Origin: UBA1141 sp963665155
GTDB lineage: Bacteria; Chloroflexota; Dehalococcoidia; Lucifugimonadales; UBA3495
DNA: 64,000 nucleotides
Assembly (NCBI GenBank): GCA_963665155.2
Contig: CAXXFI010000001.1
Coordinates: forward strand, 186,001-250,000
Direction of reading: 5' to 3'
Shown here: positions 36,386 to 46,362 of the stretch, piece after piece
Numbering within the stretch: position 1 is the stretch's first letter
Layout of the letters: every line of letters starts with the position of its first letter
Made by a program: the position numbers and the translations under genes
The notes under the pieces: generated by a model
What the model was told of the DNA's origin: nothing
Databases searched by the model: none
The model's input: the letters and a program-made list of their open reading frames with translations, nothing else

Positions 36386-36689
36386 ATCTAAATATTAACA
36401 TGATTTCCCATGACCTCCCATGATTCTCTGAGATCGCATAAACTCACTAAATCATTGCCTGATTAGACCAAATGAGGCTAGTCACTGAAAATTGAGCCAT
36501 TTAGCCTTAGGTCACGCCTGTGAGTACAGTCAAATTAAAGGTTTGGATCAGGATATCACGCTAAATAATGATAATTTAATGTAGAAATCGGAGACAAAGC
36601 GTCTCATAAGTTTTCTTGCGCCATTACCGTGATCTTTTCGTGGGAATCCATTGAAATTACCCCATCATTAAGACAGGATTGGGGCCAGA
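36386..36689. other. AT-rich intergenic with short tandem repeat
   Basis: No gene seen. Positions 36399-36428 hold three 10-bp units (CATGATTTCC, CATGACCTCC, CATGATTCTC) directly upstream of the 83-residue ORF. Confidence 0.5.
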
Positions 36690-37345
36690 TTAAGTGAGGG
36701 TCCCGCTGTCTCTACAAACTCTACCAACTCTCTGCCTGGGAACCACCTCCTCTCTTTTGCATCGTCGACCGATTCCGCCAAATCGCCGTTGAACACCTCG
36801 GTCGGTGTCCGGTAGTCCAGGGCCTGATGAGGCCTCTGAGTGTTGTAGAATCGGAAGTAGTTGTCGATCCGGGTCCTGGCCTCGCGTCCGCTTGTGCAGG
36901 CCTTCAGTTAGACCTCCTCGGACTTCACCGTACGCCACAGCCTTTCCACGAAGATATTGTCGGAGTACCGCCCTTTCCAGTCCAAGCTGGACTTGACTTC
37001 GTGCCGCGCCAGCGGTCCAGTGAAGGCTTCGCTGGTGAACTTGCTCCCGCTTCGGCGAGGTCAAGACGAGCTCTGGTCGGTGTTGAAGACCTCGGGCCTT
37101 CCCTTGCCAAGCGCCTCTTTCGAGGCTTCGAAGCAGAAATCGGCGTCTAGGGTGTTGGACAGCCGCCAGGCTACCACACACCGGCTGAGCTAGTCCATGA
37201 TGGGAAACAGGTACAGAAAACCTACCCAATACTTCTACTCATTGGTATATAGGTGATATCCGACGTCCATACCAGGTTGGATGTGGTGATCTCCATCCCT
37301 CTCAACAGATAGGGAAACAACTTGTGCCCAAAAGTCCGGGATGCG
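36690..37345 (-). pseudogene. Degraded IS3-family transposase (OrfB) remnant
   Basis: Reading minus-strand frames together gives integrase-core pieces: LFPYLLRGMEITTSNLVWTS and DITYIPM at the upstream end, LSRCVVAWRLSNTLDADFCF, SEAFTGPLARHEVKSSLDWKG, DNIFVERLWRTVK, and FYNTQRPHQALDYRTPTEVF at the 3' end. Several stops and frame changes separate them. The N-terminal half is missing and the upstream end merges with the recombinase fragment next to it. Non-functional. Confidence 0.75.
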
Positions 37346-38490
37346 GTCACTTCCATGTCGATACGGAGTAACCAAAGAAAAATCGGCTGGCGTAGCGGAG
37401 ATTCCGTCGGAGGAAGCTCTGAGGCGCGAGACACAAAGCTCCGAATAAGCCTGTAGTACATCCGGCCATAGGGCCTTTTGGACGGGGAGTTCAACTCTCC
37501 CCCGTCTCCACCATTCCTACTAAAACACTCCCTTGAGGCGTCCAAAACCTCGACATCGGTTCTGTCTGCCATCGCCATGATCGGAGCCATGAAGGCTTTC
37601 TTGGGCAATATCCCGATGACCTCTCTCGCGTCCAGGTCCACATAGATAGCCTGCAACATCGACTTGAGCAGACGGTTCTTTCGCCCCACCGAAGCGGTTT
37701 CCCAGACGGTTCCGAAGTCACTCAAGAGCTTGCCAGCCTCTACCGCATCATCGAACTCCGGAATGTAGATGCTGACGAGAGCGGCCTCGGCCTCGTTTTT
37801 GGTCTTCGTGAATCCTTGCCAAGTAAGGTCGCCGTTTACGTACAAATGGCGCGCCCTTTCAATCTTTTCTTCTATGGACCGCCGCCTCTGCAGTGCAGTT
37901 TTAGGGTCAGCTCCACGCACATGGTTTTCAATTATCCAGTCCACCCAATCGTCCCGCAGCGTGAAACCACTGAACAACTGGTCCGTTTGAGCATCGAAGT
38001 CACGCCCCAAGAAAGAGCGCCCTTTATGCTTGCATGATTGGCTTAGACCTTTGTCAGGCGACTTATAGTAGGTTACGGGTTGAGTTCCTTGCTTTTGGGA
38101 CCAAAGGACCGTACCGCATTCGTGACAACGTATTAGCCCTGTCAACAGGTGAGGATTTTGATTGTTGCCGTTAGGTGATGCGGTCTTGCGGGAGCGGTTC
38201 TTTTTTATTTGCTCCTGTACGCCGTCGAACAGGTCTTGAGTAACGATGGCTTGGTGACGGCCATCAAACAGCTCTTCTTTGTGGCGGACTCTGCCAACGT
38301 AGAAAGGGTTCTTCAGTATGTCTCGGATACTCCAGTGGGTGAAGTGACGGCCTTCGACCCCTACCAATTCCCCGAAGACATCAGCTTTTCTCTTCCCCTT
38401 AGTATGAAACCCCAGTTCATTAAGCCATTTGGCGAGTGCCAGCATGGACTCAGTGCCACTGGCGTAACGCTCGAAGACTTGGACCACTAT
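37345..38490 (-). pseudogene. Large serine recombinase fragment lacking catalytic domain
   Basis: The frame begins at VVQVFERYASGTESML in the recombinase domain, with HFTHWSIRDILKNPFYVG and a zinc ribbon (LTGLIRCHECGTVLW with CKH). A helical region follows. The whole N-terminal resolvase domain with its catalytic Ser is absent: the sequence changes abruptly to LRR-protein DNA at about 38490. The C-terminal tail overlaps a tRNA-3'-end-like stretch and passes into the IS3 remnant. It cannot catalyse recombination. Confidence 0.8.
37483..37513 (+). tRNA. tRNA 3'-end-like remnant (possible old attachment site)
   Basis: GGGAG-TTCAACT-CTCCC forms a T-arm and is followed by CCGTCTCCACCA, as in the 3' end of a tRNA. 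No 5' half is present and the acceptor spacing is one base off, so it is at most a remnant. It lies in the C-terminal coding region of a serine recombinase, where att sites are common. Confidence 0.3.
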
Positions 38491-40648
38491 TGACGCCTTT
38501 TCCGGCTCGGCGTGGCGGTCTCGGACCAGGCCCGGTCGCCCTTGGCGTTCACCGCCCGCACCTGCACGTCGTACTCCGTATCGTTGGTCAGGCCGGTTAT
38601 CTCGTACCGCAGACGGCCCGATTCCCAGGCCGGGTCGATCACCGTCCAGTTGGCGTCGGCCTTATCGGGGCTGCCGCTCGGGATGTGGCGCAGGTCGTAG
38701 GAGGTGACGGGGGAGTTCCCGTCGTCGGAGGCGCGGTCCAGCTCACGATGAGGGACGAGTCGTACGACAGCAGCGAGGGGGCGGGCGGTGCGCCAGGGGG
38801 GTCCCTCTTCTCGTCCAGGGAGAGCCGGTAGGTGACGGTGGAACCTAATTTGCTGCTGACCCTGATGCGGTACTTTCCGGGGCTTTTCGCCTCGAATTCC
38901 ACGCTGGGCGTTCCTGCCGGGGCCGCCGTCAGAATCGACCAGCGTGGGGTTCAGGGTGTAGACCTCAAGGAAAGAGTAATACAGGGCGCCCTGCACGGCG
39001 GCCGCGCCTTCGAGGTCGACGACGTAGGTCGTGCCCGGCGTCAGGGTCACCAGGAAGGCGTCTGCTGGGTCAGGGGTATCCTCGATATCCTTGATGGCAC
39101 CGGTCACCGACCCTCCGACCGACAGCTTGCCAGGGGTGGTAGCGTCGTCGGGGAAATCCTGACCCGGCGGCTCCGAGACGTCGGGCGACACGTAGGGCTC
39201 TCCGTTGTAGGTGGTCAGGCTCACCAGGTACCGCAGGACCCGGTGCCCCGGCTCCGGCAGCGTCAGCGAGGCGTTGTGTTCCGCAGGTCCAGCTCGGTCA
39301 GCGCGGCCAGGTCGTCGAACACGGTCTCCGGCAGCGACGACAGGTTGTTGTCCGACAGGTCCAGCGTCGTCAGGCCGGTCAGGTCGTCGAACACGTCCGC
39401 CGGCAGCGCCGTCAGCGAGTTGTGGTCCAGGTACAGCCTAGTCAGCCTGGTCAGCGAGGCGAACACGCCGGCCGGCAGCGTCGTCAGCGAGTTGGCGTTC
39501 AGGCTCAGCGTAGTCAGACTGGTCAACGAGGCGAACACGCCGGACGGCAGCGTCGTCAGCATGTTGGCGCCCAGTCCCAGGGAGGTCAGACTGGTCAGCG
39601 GGGCGAACACGTCGGCCGGCAGCGTCGTCAGCGAGTTTAAGGAGAGGCCCAGGGTCTCCAGGCCCGTAAGCCCGGCGAAGTCGCCCGACCGCAGGGCGGA
39701 GATGCTCTCGCCCGACAGGTCCAGGGACGTGATGCCCGCCAGGAACGCCTGGGGCACCTGGCCGCAGGCGACGGTGAAGGGCACCGCGGCCAGTATGGCC
39801 TCCTCCACCTCAGCCGTGGGTCGCAGATGTCCGTCCTGAGCGGCTGGGCGTACGCTGCGCCGTTGTAGGTGGTCAACGCCGCCAACGGCAGCAGGACCCG
39901 GTCCCCCGACACGGGCAGCGTCAGGCCGGAGTTCCGCCGCAGGTCCAGCTCGGTCAGCCTGGTCAGGGAGTCGAACACGCCCTCCGGCAGCGCCGCCAGC
40001 TGGTTGTTTTGCAGCTCCAGGTTAGTCAGACTGGTCAGGTCCGCGAACACCTCCGCCGGCAGCGCCGCCAGCTGGTTGTTTTGCAGCTCCAGGTTAGTCA
40101 GACTGGTCAGGTCCGCGAACACCTCCGCCGGCGGCGCCGTCAGATCGTTGGCGCCCAGCCTCAGGTGGGTCAGGCTGGTCAGGCCGTCGAACACGTCGGC
40201 CGGCAACGCCGTCAGCTGGTTGCTTTGCAGGTTCACGACGATCAGGCTGCTCAGTGGGTCGAACACGTCGTCCGGCGTCGTCAGCGTGTTGCCGATCAGG
40301 GTCAGGGCGGTCAGGGCAGTCAGGCCGGTCAGCCCGGCGAAGTCCCCCGACGCCAGGACGGAGATGCTCTGGCTCGGCAGGGCCAGGGACGTGATCTCCG
40401 CCAGCTCGCTCGTCAACACCGTGGAGCAGGGATCGCTGTCTGTGGGCGTGGCCGCCAGGATGGCCGTCTGCACCTGGCTGGTGCGGGAGCAGATGTTCAC
40501 CGTGTCCGGCTGGGTGTACGGTTCGCCGTTGTAGGTGGTCAGGCTCACCAACGGCAGCAGGACGCGGTCCCCCGACATGGGCAGCGGCGTCAGCGAGGCG
40601 TTGCCCCGCAGGTCCAGCGTCGTCAGGCTGGTCAGCGAAGCAAAGGTG
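38487..40648 (-). pseudogene. Leucine-rich-repeat and fibronectin-type surface protein, truncated and frameshifted
   Basis: Minus-strand frames assemble into two arrays of about six 24-residue LRRs (LTSLTNLELQNNQLAALPAE type). Each array is closed by a cap motif LPxSGDRVLLPLxxLTTYNG. A beta region follows (GTTYVVDLEGAAAVQGALYY), then an FN3 domain (SLIVSWTAPP ... LTNDTEYDVQVRAVNAKG). Frame changes occur near 39820, 39270, 38915 and 38720. The 5' end stops abruptly at about 40648 in the middle of an LRR, and the 3' end joins recombinase sequence at about 38490, where the TAG stop appears to be formed by the junction. Bacterial LRR/FN3 proteins are extracellular binding proteins. This copy is non-functional. 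Confidence 0.8.
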
Positions 40649-40654
40649 AAGGAT

Positions 40655-40810
40655 TCGTATCACCAATGCAAGAGTCCAACGATAGTGGACAGGCACTTCT
40701 GTGCTTATCATAGTGGACTTGCTGGACCCAGGTTTGATCCCTTCCGCGACATTGGAGAAGAGGAGGATTTTCTGGAATACCAGCCTGTCGATCCCGACTC
40801 AGTGGCATGA
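40655..40810 (+). pseudogene. C-terminal fragment of a CxSP...CxxH protein
   Basis: The open frame YHQCKSPTIVDRHFCAYHSG then FDPFRDIGEEEDFLEYQPVD ends at 40810. The C-x-S-P...F-C-x-x-H motif is a small zinc-binding element seen in uncharacterised bacterial proteins. Upstream the sequence belongs to the LRR gene, so only the tail survives. Confidence 0.4.
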
Positions 40811-40890
40811 GGCTGTCGCCTTTTGTTCCATCCCGAGGGTCCTTCCGTTCTTGAACTGACTAACCAGTGGCTTTCCTCGACCCAACGAGG

Positions 40891-41795
40891 CTACGACCTG
40901 CTGGCACCCCTGAGGAGTTCCTCTGCCCGCGCTTGCAAGGCGGTCTGACAACGGTGCCTGACTTCTTCCGTCCGGCAGGCCAACTGGGCGAAGAAGTGTC
41001 CCAACCTTTCTTGCACTGCGGCTTTGGTGCCCAAGCACAGGTTGGCGGTGACCTCTTCGCGGGCCCAGACCCAGATCGCCTCGGCAGCATTGAAATCAGG
41101 ACTGTATCCCGGCAGGCTCACCAATGGCAGGCGCAAGCCGGGGGTAGTCAGGTAGGCACGCATGGCGTCACCATGATGGGCTGGAGCGTTGTCCCAGATT
41201 ACGTTCAGTGGTCCGGCGTGCTTATCCCGCAGTTGCTTCAGGAAGGCGGTGGAGGTCTCGGCGTTGCTGTACCCCTGCAGTTCCATAACCTCCACCTCGC
41301 CGGTCTCCAGGCACACCGCCGAATAATAGCTGGCCTTTTCACCCCACCGTGGGCTGGTCGAATCTACCAGCGCTGGCTCTCCCTTGAGCACCCATTTCCC
41401 CCGCAGGTCCGCATCCGCCCGGAAATGGGCCTCGTCGGCGAAGAAGACTTTCGTCCCCAGTTGTCGCGCTTCGACCAGGAGTGCGGCATACGCCGCCACG
41501 GAGGCCTCCCGCTTGGCCTCGTCAGCCTTCAGAAAATGTTTCTTCGGCCGCTTCAGGACAAAACCCAACCGATGCAAGTAGTTCAGGCAACTGCTGCTGC
41601 TCAGCGAGAGTCCGAAGCGTTCTTGGACAAATCTCCGTACCACTTTCCAGTTCCAATTCGCCAGGTCGATTCCTGCCTTTTCGGGCAGCGCCTGCACCGC
41701 AGCCTTCAGTTGGGCCTGCTGGTCTCCGTCGAGGGCGGGGGGGAACCCCACCCAACTGCTCGAAGGCCAGGGCTGTGGGACCCTTGTCGCTTAAG
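40891..41795 (-). pseudogene. IS630-family transposase, C-terminal part (split by IS1380)
   Basis: This holds the DDE domain: FADEAHFRADADL, VIWDNAPAHH and SPDFNAAEAIWVWAREEV. The N-terminal HTH part is found 1.7 kb away at 43517-43736. Removing the intervening IS1380 element and one TTAAG joins the two into VAALSDKGPTALAFEQLGG, followed by the VPPALDG region. A run of seven C on the coding strand (41737-41743) puts the last join one base out of frame; six would be in frame. The isolated start at 41751 is an artefact of this break. Confidence 0.85.
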
Positions 41796-43516
41796 CCCGA
41801 ATCCACCGAAGGAGGGGGTCGGGTTAGCGCCCTGAAGCGGCGAGAAGGTGCTCCTGTGCTTCTGGGATAATGGTTTTGCGACAAAAACCGACCCCAGAAA
41901 AGGAGCACCCAATAGATGCTATCACGCAACCACCCCGACCGGATCCAAATCACCTTCGACGACCGCCGCCTGGTGGCCAATGCCGGGCTGCTCCTTCCGG
42001 CCACCCTGGCCCGGCATCTCGGCCTGCCCGAACTCGTCCAGCAGCGCCTCGACCTGGGCGATGCCCCGGGGCGGGCGAACGCGGGCGACAAGATGATGAC
42101 GCTGGTGGCCTCCGCGCTGGCTGGGGGCGACTGCATTGACGACGCCGATGTGTTGCGCACCGGGGGGACGGCCTGCACCCTGGGAGGCACGGTCAAGGCG
42201 CCATCCACCATGGGTACCTTCCTGCGCAGCTTCCGGTGGGGCCACGTCCGTCAACTCGACCGGGTGAGCCGCGAGTTGCTGGCCCGGGCCTGGCAGGCCG
42301 GGGCAGGACCCGGCGACGGGCCCCTGACCATTGACCTGGACTCCACCATCTGCGAGACCTACGGACTGGCCAAGGAGGGCGCACGCCACCACGGCTATAC
42401 CGGCAAGCGGGGCTATCACCCCCTGTTGGCCATCGCCGCCGGCACCGGCGACGTGCTGATGTCCCGGCTGCGCGAGGGCCGCGCCAACACCGCTCGGGGC
42501 GCCGCCCACTTCCTGCGTGAAACGGTGAGCCGGGTTCGCCGTGCCGGGGCCAGCGGGCAACTTACGGCGCGGGCCGACAGCGGCTTCTACGCCCACGCTC
42601 TCGTCGCCGCCTGTCGTGAGATGGATGTCCGCTTCTCCATCACCATCCGCCAGCACAAAAGCCTGCGGAACCTGATCGAGGCGATTCCCGATGCAGACTG
42701 GACGCCGGTCCCCTACTGGATGGACGGCGCCGCCGATGTGGCGCAGACCACCTACACCCCCTTCCGGACTGAGCCCGGCGCCGCACCGGTGCGGCTCATC
42801 GTCCGGCGGGTGAAGCCCACGCCCGGTTCCCAACTGGCCCTCTTCGCCACCTACAGCTATCACGGCTTCATCACCGACCGGGACGGAGAGACCCTGGAAC
42901 TGGAGGCCGACCACCGCCGCCACGCCGAGATCGAGAACGCCATTCGAGACCTCAAGTACGGCGTCGGTCTGAACCACATGCCGTCCGGCCGCTTCGCCGC
43001 CAACGGCGCTTGGCTGGCGGTACAGGTGATGGCCCACAACCTGGCCCGCTGGACGGCGCGGATCGGTCTGGGCGAGCAGATCGCGACCACCAAGACCCTT
43101 CGGCGACGGTTCTTCTCCCTGGCCGGACGGCTCACCCGCTCGGCACGCCGCCTCACCCTGCATCTGCCACAGCGCTGGCCTTGGGAAACCCAGTTCAGTC
43201 GCGCCCTGGCACGGCTGCGAGCGATTCCACTCCCAGCCTGACGGCGCCCGTCCGCAACTGACCCGCCATCCGCCCAACCGAACGTCCCCGCAAACTCGCG
43301 CCAGTCCGGTCCGCGAGAGTTCCCTGCTGCGTATTCTCTCGCCATCCCGCGCATCGCAGCTCCCGCAGAGTGCCATAGGGGCCCTATGCGGCGACTGAAG
43401 ACCGTCCGCCGACCTCCAATCTACCCCAATGGAGCCCAGCCATCTCCCCTGTAGCTCCCTCACCCACCCTGCCGCTATCCTCACGCCGTCCATCGGTGTC
43501 CTTCGGTGGATTCGGG
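41796..43516 (+). mobile_element. Complete IS1380-family insertion sequence
   Basis: The 18-bp perfect inverted ends CCCGAATCCACCGAAGGA (41796-41813, and its complement 43499-43516) are flanked by TTAAG on both sides (41791-41795 and 43517-43521). The element is 1,721 bp and sits inside an IS630-family transposase gene. Confidence 0.92.
41916..43241 (+). CDS. IS1380-family transposase
   Basis: A 441-residue DDE transposase of IS1380 type: LTIDLDSTICETYG (first Asp), LTARADSGFYAHALV (second Asp), ATYSYHGFITDRDGETLELEADHRRHAEIENAIRD (with the catalytic Glu) and KYGVGLNHMPSGRFAANGAWLA. AAAGGAGCAC lies 13 bases before the ATG. The frame is uninterrupted and the element has intact ends, so it may be active. 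A truncated second copy lies at 48.8-49.8 kb. Confidence 0.9.
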   Translation: MLSRNHPDRIQITFDDRRLVANAGLLLPATLARHLGLPELVQQRLDLGDAPGRANAGDKMMTLVASALAGGDCIDDADVLRTGGTACTLGGTVKAPSTMGTFLRSFRWGHVRQLDRVSRELLARAWQAGAGPGDGPLTIDLDSTICETYGLAKEGARHHGYTGKRGYHPLLAIAAGTGDVLMSRLREGRANTARGAAHFLRETVSRVRRAGASGQLTARADSGFYAHALVAACREMDVRFSITIRQHKSLRNLIEAIPDADWTPVPYWMDGAADVAQTTYTPFRTEPGAAPVRLIVRRVKPTPGSQLALFATYSYHGFITDRDGETLELEADHRRHAEIENAIRDLKYGVGLNHMPSGRFAANGAWLAVQVMAHNLARWTARIGLGEQIATTKTLRRRFFSLAGRLTRSARRLTLHLPQRWPWETQFSRALARLRAIPLPA

Positions 43517-43736
43517 TTAAGGCGGCGACCCACGTGCCGATGGTGTGGGGCTCTCGTTCTAACGCCTCGGCTACCGCCAATGCTGTACAACCATGGGCCA
43601 AGTGCCAGAGACCATGCCACCGTTCTAGCTCCCGAGATGTCGGAGCTCGATACATTCGCTCTCGTACGTCGCCTACAACCAGTTGCCACCGTTCAAGGAG
43701 TCGCCTTATGCCCTTCATACCCAACACCGCCACCAC
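43517..43736 (-). pseudogene. IS630-family transposase, N-terminal part (split by IS1380)
   Basis: The minus-strand frame from 43736 encodes the HTH-bearing N-terminus (RELERWHGLWHLAHGCTALA, EALEREPHTIGTWVAAL) and then runs into the IS1380 end at 43516. The apparent long open frame continuing antisense through IS1380 is spurious. It belongs with 40891-41795. Confidence 0.8.
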
Positions 43737-43826
43737 TCTACTTCCTTTACAGACTAACGCAACTCCTTTCCAGGTTTAGCTTTATGCGGGTTTCACCTTG
43801 GTATTAGTTTAGAATGGAGGTTCAGA

Positions 43827-43901
43827 GGCGGCCCACCAGATGGCTTCACCGAGCGAGAGGTAGAGGTGCTGCGGCTCATAGCCCGGCAAGAGCAACCGTG
43901 A
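43827..43901 (+). pseudogene. LuxR-type HTH remnant
   Basis: A short frame reads GFTEREVEVLRLIARQEQ and stops. This is the first two helices of a LuxR/NarL output domain. The rest of the HTH and the upstream domain are missing. Confidence 0.5.
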
Positions 43902-43977
43902 GATAAACGGAGAGCTATTCATCACTCGACAGGGTACTGTTTTCTAAATCGGCACGACGGATGCAACAGGAGAAGAT

Positions 43978-44313
43978 ATGTGGGTCACAATTGCCCCTAT
44001 ACAGATCAAGGCAGAGTACAAGGAACAGTTCATCAAGGAGATCGTCGATGATGCCCGTGGTTCGGTAAACGACGAGCCGGGATGCATGAGGTTTGATGTA
44101 ATTCAGGATGCCAACGACCCTAATAGGATATGGCTCTACGAGGTCTACCGGGACGAGGCGGCTGCCCAGGCCCATACCCAAGCGCCTCATTTTAAGAAGT
44201 ACCGGGCCGCAACTATGGCTGGCACTGATGCCGACTGGCGAGATCAGGGAGTACTCCAGGGCGCGGGCAGAGGGGCCTCCAACATCTGGCCCCAGGATAA
44301 CGAGTGGAAATAG
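43978..44313 (+). CDS. ABM-domain (antibiotic biosynthesis monooxygenase-like) protein
   Basis: A 111-residue protein with the ferredoxin-like ABM fold: VTIAPIQIKAEYKEQFIKEI, NDEPGCMRFDVIQDANDPNR, IWLYEVYRDEAAAQAHTQAPHFKKY. Small ABM proteins include quinol monooxygenases and heme-degrading enzymes; no specific residues separate these here. Start: AGGAGAAGAT before ATG. One of the few intact non-mobile genes of the IS-rich region; the SDR fragment downstream may once have been its partner. Confidence 0.8.
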   Translation: MWVTIAPIQIKAEYKEQFIKEIVDDARGSVNDEPGCMRFDVIQDANDPNRIWLYEVYRDEAAAQAHTQAPHFKKYRAATMAGTDADWRDQGVLQGAGRGASNIWPQDNEWK

Positions 44314-44346
44314 TATTAGGTTCTGCGGGCCTTTTGAGTTAGGGCG

Positions 44347-44574
44347 GTGGACAATTCGAGGGCGAGGGCCATCAGCACTTCGTCGGACCCTCAGGATATG
44401 GTTGCTATCGTCACCGAGGCCAGCAGAGGGCTGGGCCGGGCCATCGCCCAGGAGTTCGCCAGAGAGGGCCCGCGCCAACTCTCCGCGTGCTCTCACTCGA
44501 GTGAGGCGATGCCGGGAGTAGATGATACTCTCCGGGTTCCGGCTATCCAGCTCCGGTCTACGGCCAAACTTTAA
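44347..44574 (+). pseudogene. Short-chain dehydrogenase N-terminal fragment
   Basis: VAIVTEASRGLGRAIAQEFAREG matches the Rossmann start of SDR enzymes (TGxxxGxG, with the first Gly changed to Glu). Family character fades after about 40 residues and the frame stops at 44574, just before the IS701-type remnant. Only the cofactor-binding beginning survives. Confidence 0.6.
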
Positions 44575-44596
44575 GCACTAGTATTACAACGTCAGT

Positions 44597-45943
44597 TCAG
44601 GGAGGGATGTGGGGTGATGCCCGCATGGCGGCGCGGCGCTTGGCATGGGAGCGTTTGGCCCGTTCGTTACTGTCCTGCGTATCCTCAAGCCACCGCAGCA
44701 ACTCGGTTGGCCCGAACCGTTCCCGGGGCAGCATTTCCCGCACCACCCGGTAGACCTGCGGCCTCGTGATCCGGGGCATCTTTTTCCCCCCAAGCCTGTT
44801 GCAGGCTCAGCAGAAAAGCTCCGCCCAGCAGGCACAGGGCCACGTGGTGATGCCAGCCAGCCCAGGTGCGGGTCTCGTACTCGTCCAGGCCTACGTCGCT
44901 TTTCTCCGTCTCAAACTCCGTTTCTATACGCCAACGGGAGTCTCCCACGTATGCCAGGGTCTCCAACGGGGTATCCTCCGGAGCATTGGACAGGTAGTAG
45001 CGGGGTTCGCTGCCGTCCCGGTTCCGGCGGTAGACGGCCCAGTGGATTTCGCCGGGCTTGCGCCTGCTGGTCGGTCGCACCCTCTGGGCGCTGAAAAGGT
45101 AGCTGCGTGGCCCCTGGCTTCCCTCGGCCACCGTAATCTCACGCCAGGCCTCCTCCGGCAACTCGTCGCTGCGCTGCTCCATGGTCCGGCGCTGACCGTC
45201 TCGCAGCCTGGGTTTGCGGGGACGCCCGAATCCCTGATACTCCGCACTGGTCCAGGCAGGCTCCGGCGGCCACACCGTAAAGCCGGACGGAACGTCCAGC
45301 ACGTACCACATCCCCAAGGCCGCCAGGCCCTCCCGGAAGGACGGCGACATCCCGAAGGCGTCGTCCGCCGCGACCCATCCAGCCTTCAGGTGGCCCCGCT
45401 CCTGCGCCCGCCCCACCATCTCCAAGGCCAACTCCGTCTTGGACCGGTAGCCCTGCCTATCCTCCGGCACACCCGCCGCCTCACACCGGTCTTTGTCCGA
45501 GGTCCAACTCTCGGGCAGATACAGCCCCTTGTCCACCAATGCCCGTCCCAACGGGCTGACATAGGCCAGGAACATCCCCGCCTGGCAGTTGGCCACCTTC
45601 CCCAGCCTCCCGCAGTACTGCCGGGCCACTCCCACCGACTTCCTCCCCTGCTTGGGAAAGTCGCTGCCGTCCAGCACCCACACCCCTTCCGGCACCCACA
45701 CCCCTATGCTCCAGCCGGGTTCCCAGGTACTCCTGCAGCCGTCCTATAATCACCTCATCGTCCCAGGGAGAATCGGTGAGAAACCGCTGCATCCCTCGGG
45801 CTGACCCCGGAACCGTCTCCGACAGGTTCTCAGCGTTGCGCCGCTCCCCAGACTGTACCAGCAGGGCCTGGAGATAATGACCGCTGTGCTCCCGCGTCTC
45901 CCGGCGGCCAAACAGCGGCGCGAAGTAAGCGTGAAAATCCCGA
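44597..45943 (-). pseudogene. IS701-family transposase with two frameshifts
   Basis: Three frames make one IS701-type transposase: FHAYFAPLFGRRETREHSG and RFLTDSPWDDEVIIGRLQEYL (to about 45705), VWVLDGSDFPKQGRKSVGVA ... WRIETEFETEKSDVGLDEYE (to about 44785), and RPQVYRVVREMLPRERFGPT (to 44597). The breaks fall near a repeated CCGGCACCCACACCCC (45683-45715) and at a T5C6 tract (44781-44791). The N-terminal few residues are replaced by TnpB sequence, giving a chimeric open frame. Non-functional as assembled. Confidence 0.8.
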
Positions 45944-46362
45944 TAAACACCAGCCTGAGTGATCGCGTCATCGGGGATATAACAAGACTGGCGGGGGTTC
46001 TTCCGGCTGCGGAAGCCCAGTTCGGCGAAGTCTTCGTCCAGTCTACAGCCCGCTGCTTTATCTTGGGCCAGTTGGGCGTTGCAGGCTTTGACGTTTTGCA
46101 TCGCCTGGCAGGCGTCCCGGACGGAAGTCCGTTTAATCTGGTAGGGAACTGAGCGCCACTCGGGCCTTTGCGAGTCCAGTTCGGACATGACGGTCTTGGC
46201 AACGGTCCGCCAGGCGGCGGGGGCTCCAGCCCGCAGCAACTCGACCGAGAGGTTATAGGTCCAGCGGCTGGCTTCCAGCCAGCTAGCTATCGCCCTCTTC
46301 TGGACCTGGTTGGGATAGACCTGAATCCGCCTCGATTGCTGTCCGGTAGCGGCGGAGTCCGT
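45944..46362 (-). pseudogene. IS607-type TnpB, N-terminal fragment
   Basis: RRIQVYPNQVQKRAIASWLE, SRWTYNLSVELLRAG and a following FRSRKNPRQSCYIPDDAI segment are the N-terminal region of TnpB, the RNA-guided nuclease of IS607/IS605 elements. The RuvC catalytic core and the 3' guide-RNA region are gone, replaced by IS701 sequence at about 45943. It follows the IS607 serine recombinase on the same strand and overlaps its end. Confidence 0.8.

Noticed and set aside
38832..40713. Long plus-strand frames rich in Arg, Gln and Ser repeats
   Set aside because: They are the complement of the LRR coding repeats, so the regular pattern is inherited from the other strand.
41922..43736. 604-codon open frame antisense to IS1380
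   Set aside because: Only its first 70 or so codons (IS630 N-terminus) carry family sequence; the rest is the shadow of a GC-rich transposase gene.
44766..45749. 327-codon plus-strand frame
   Set aside because: Antisense to the IS701 transposase, no start signal and no family motif.
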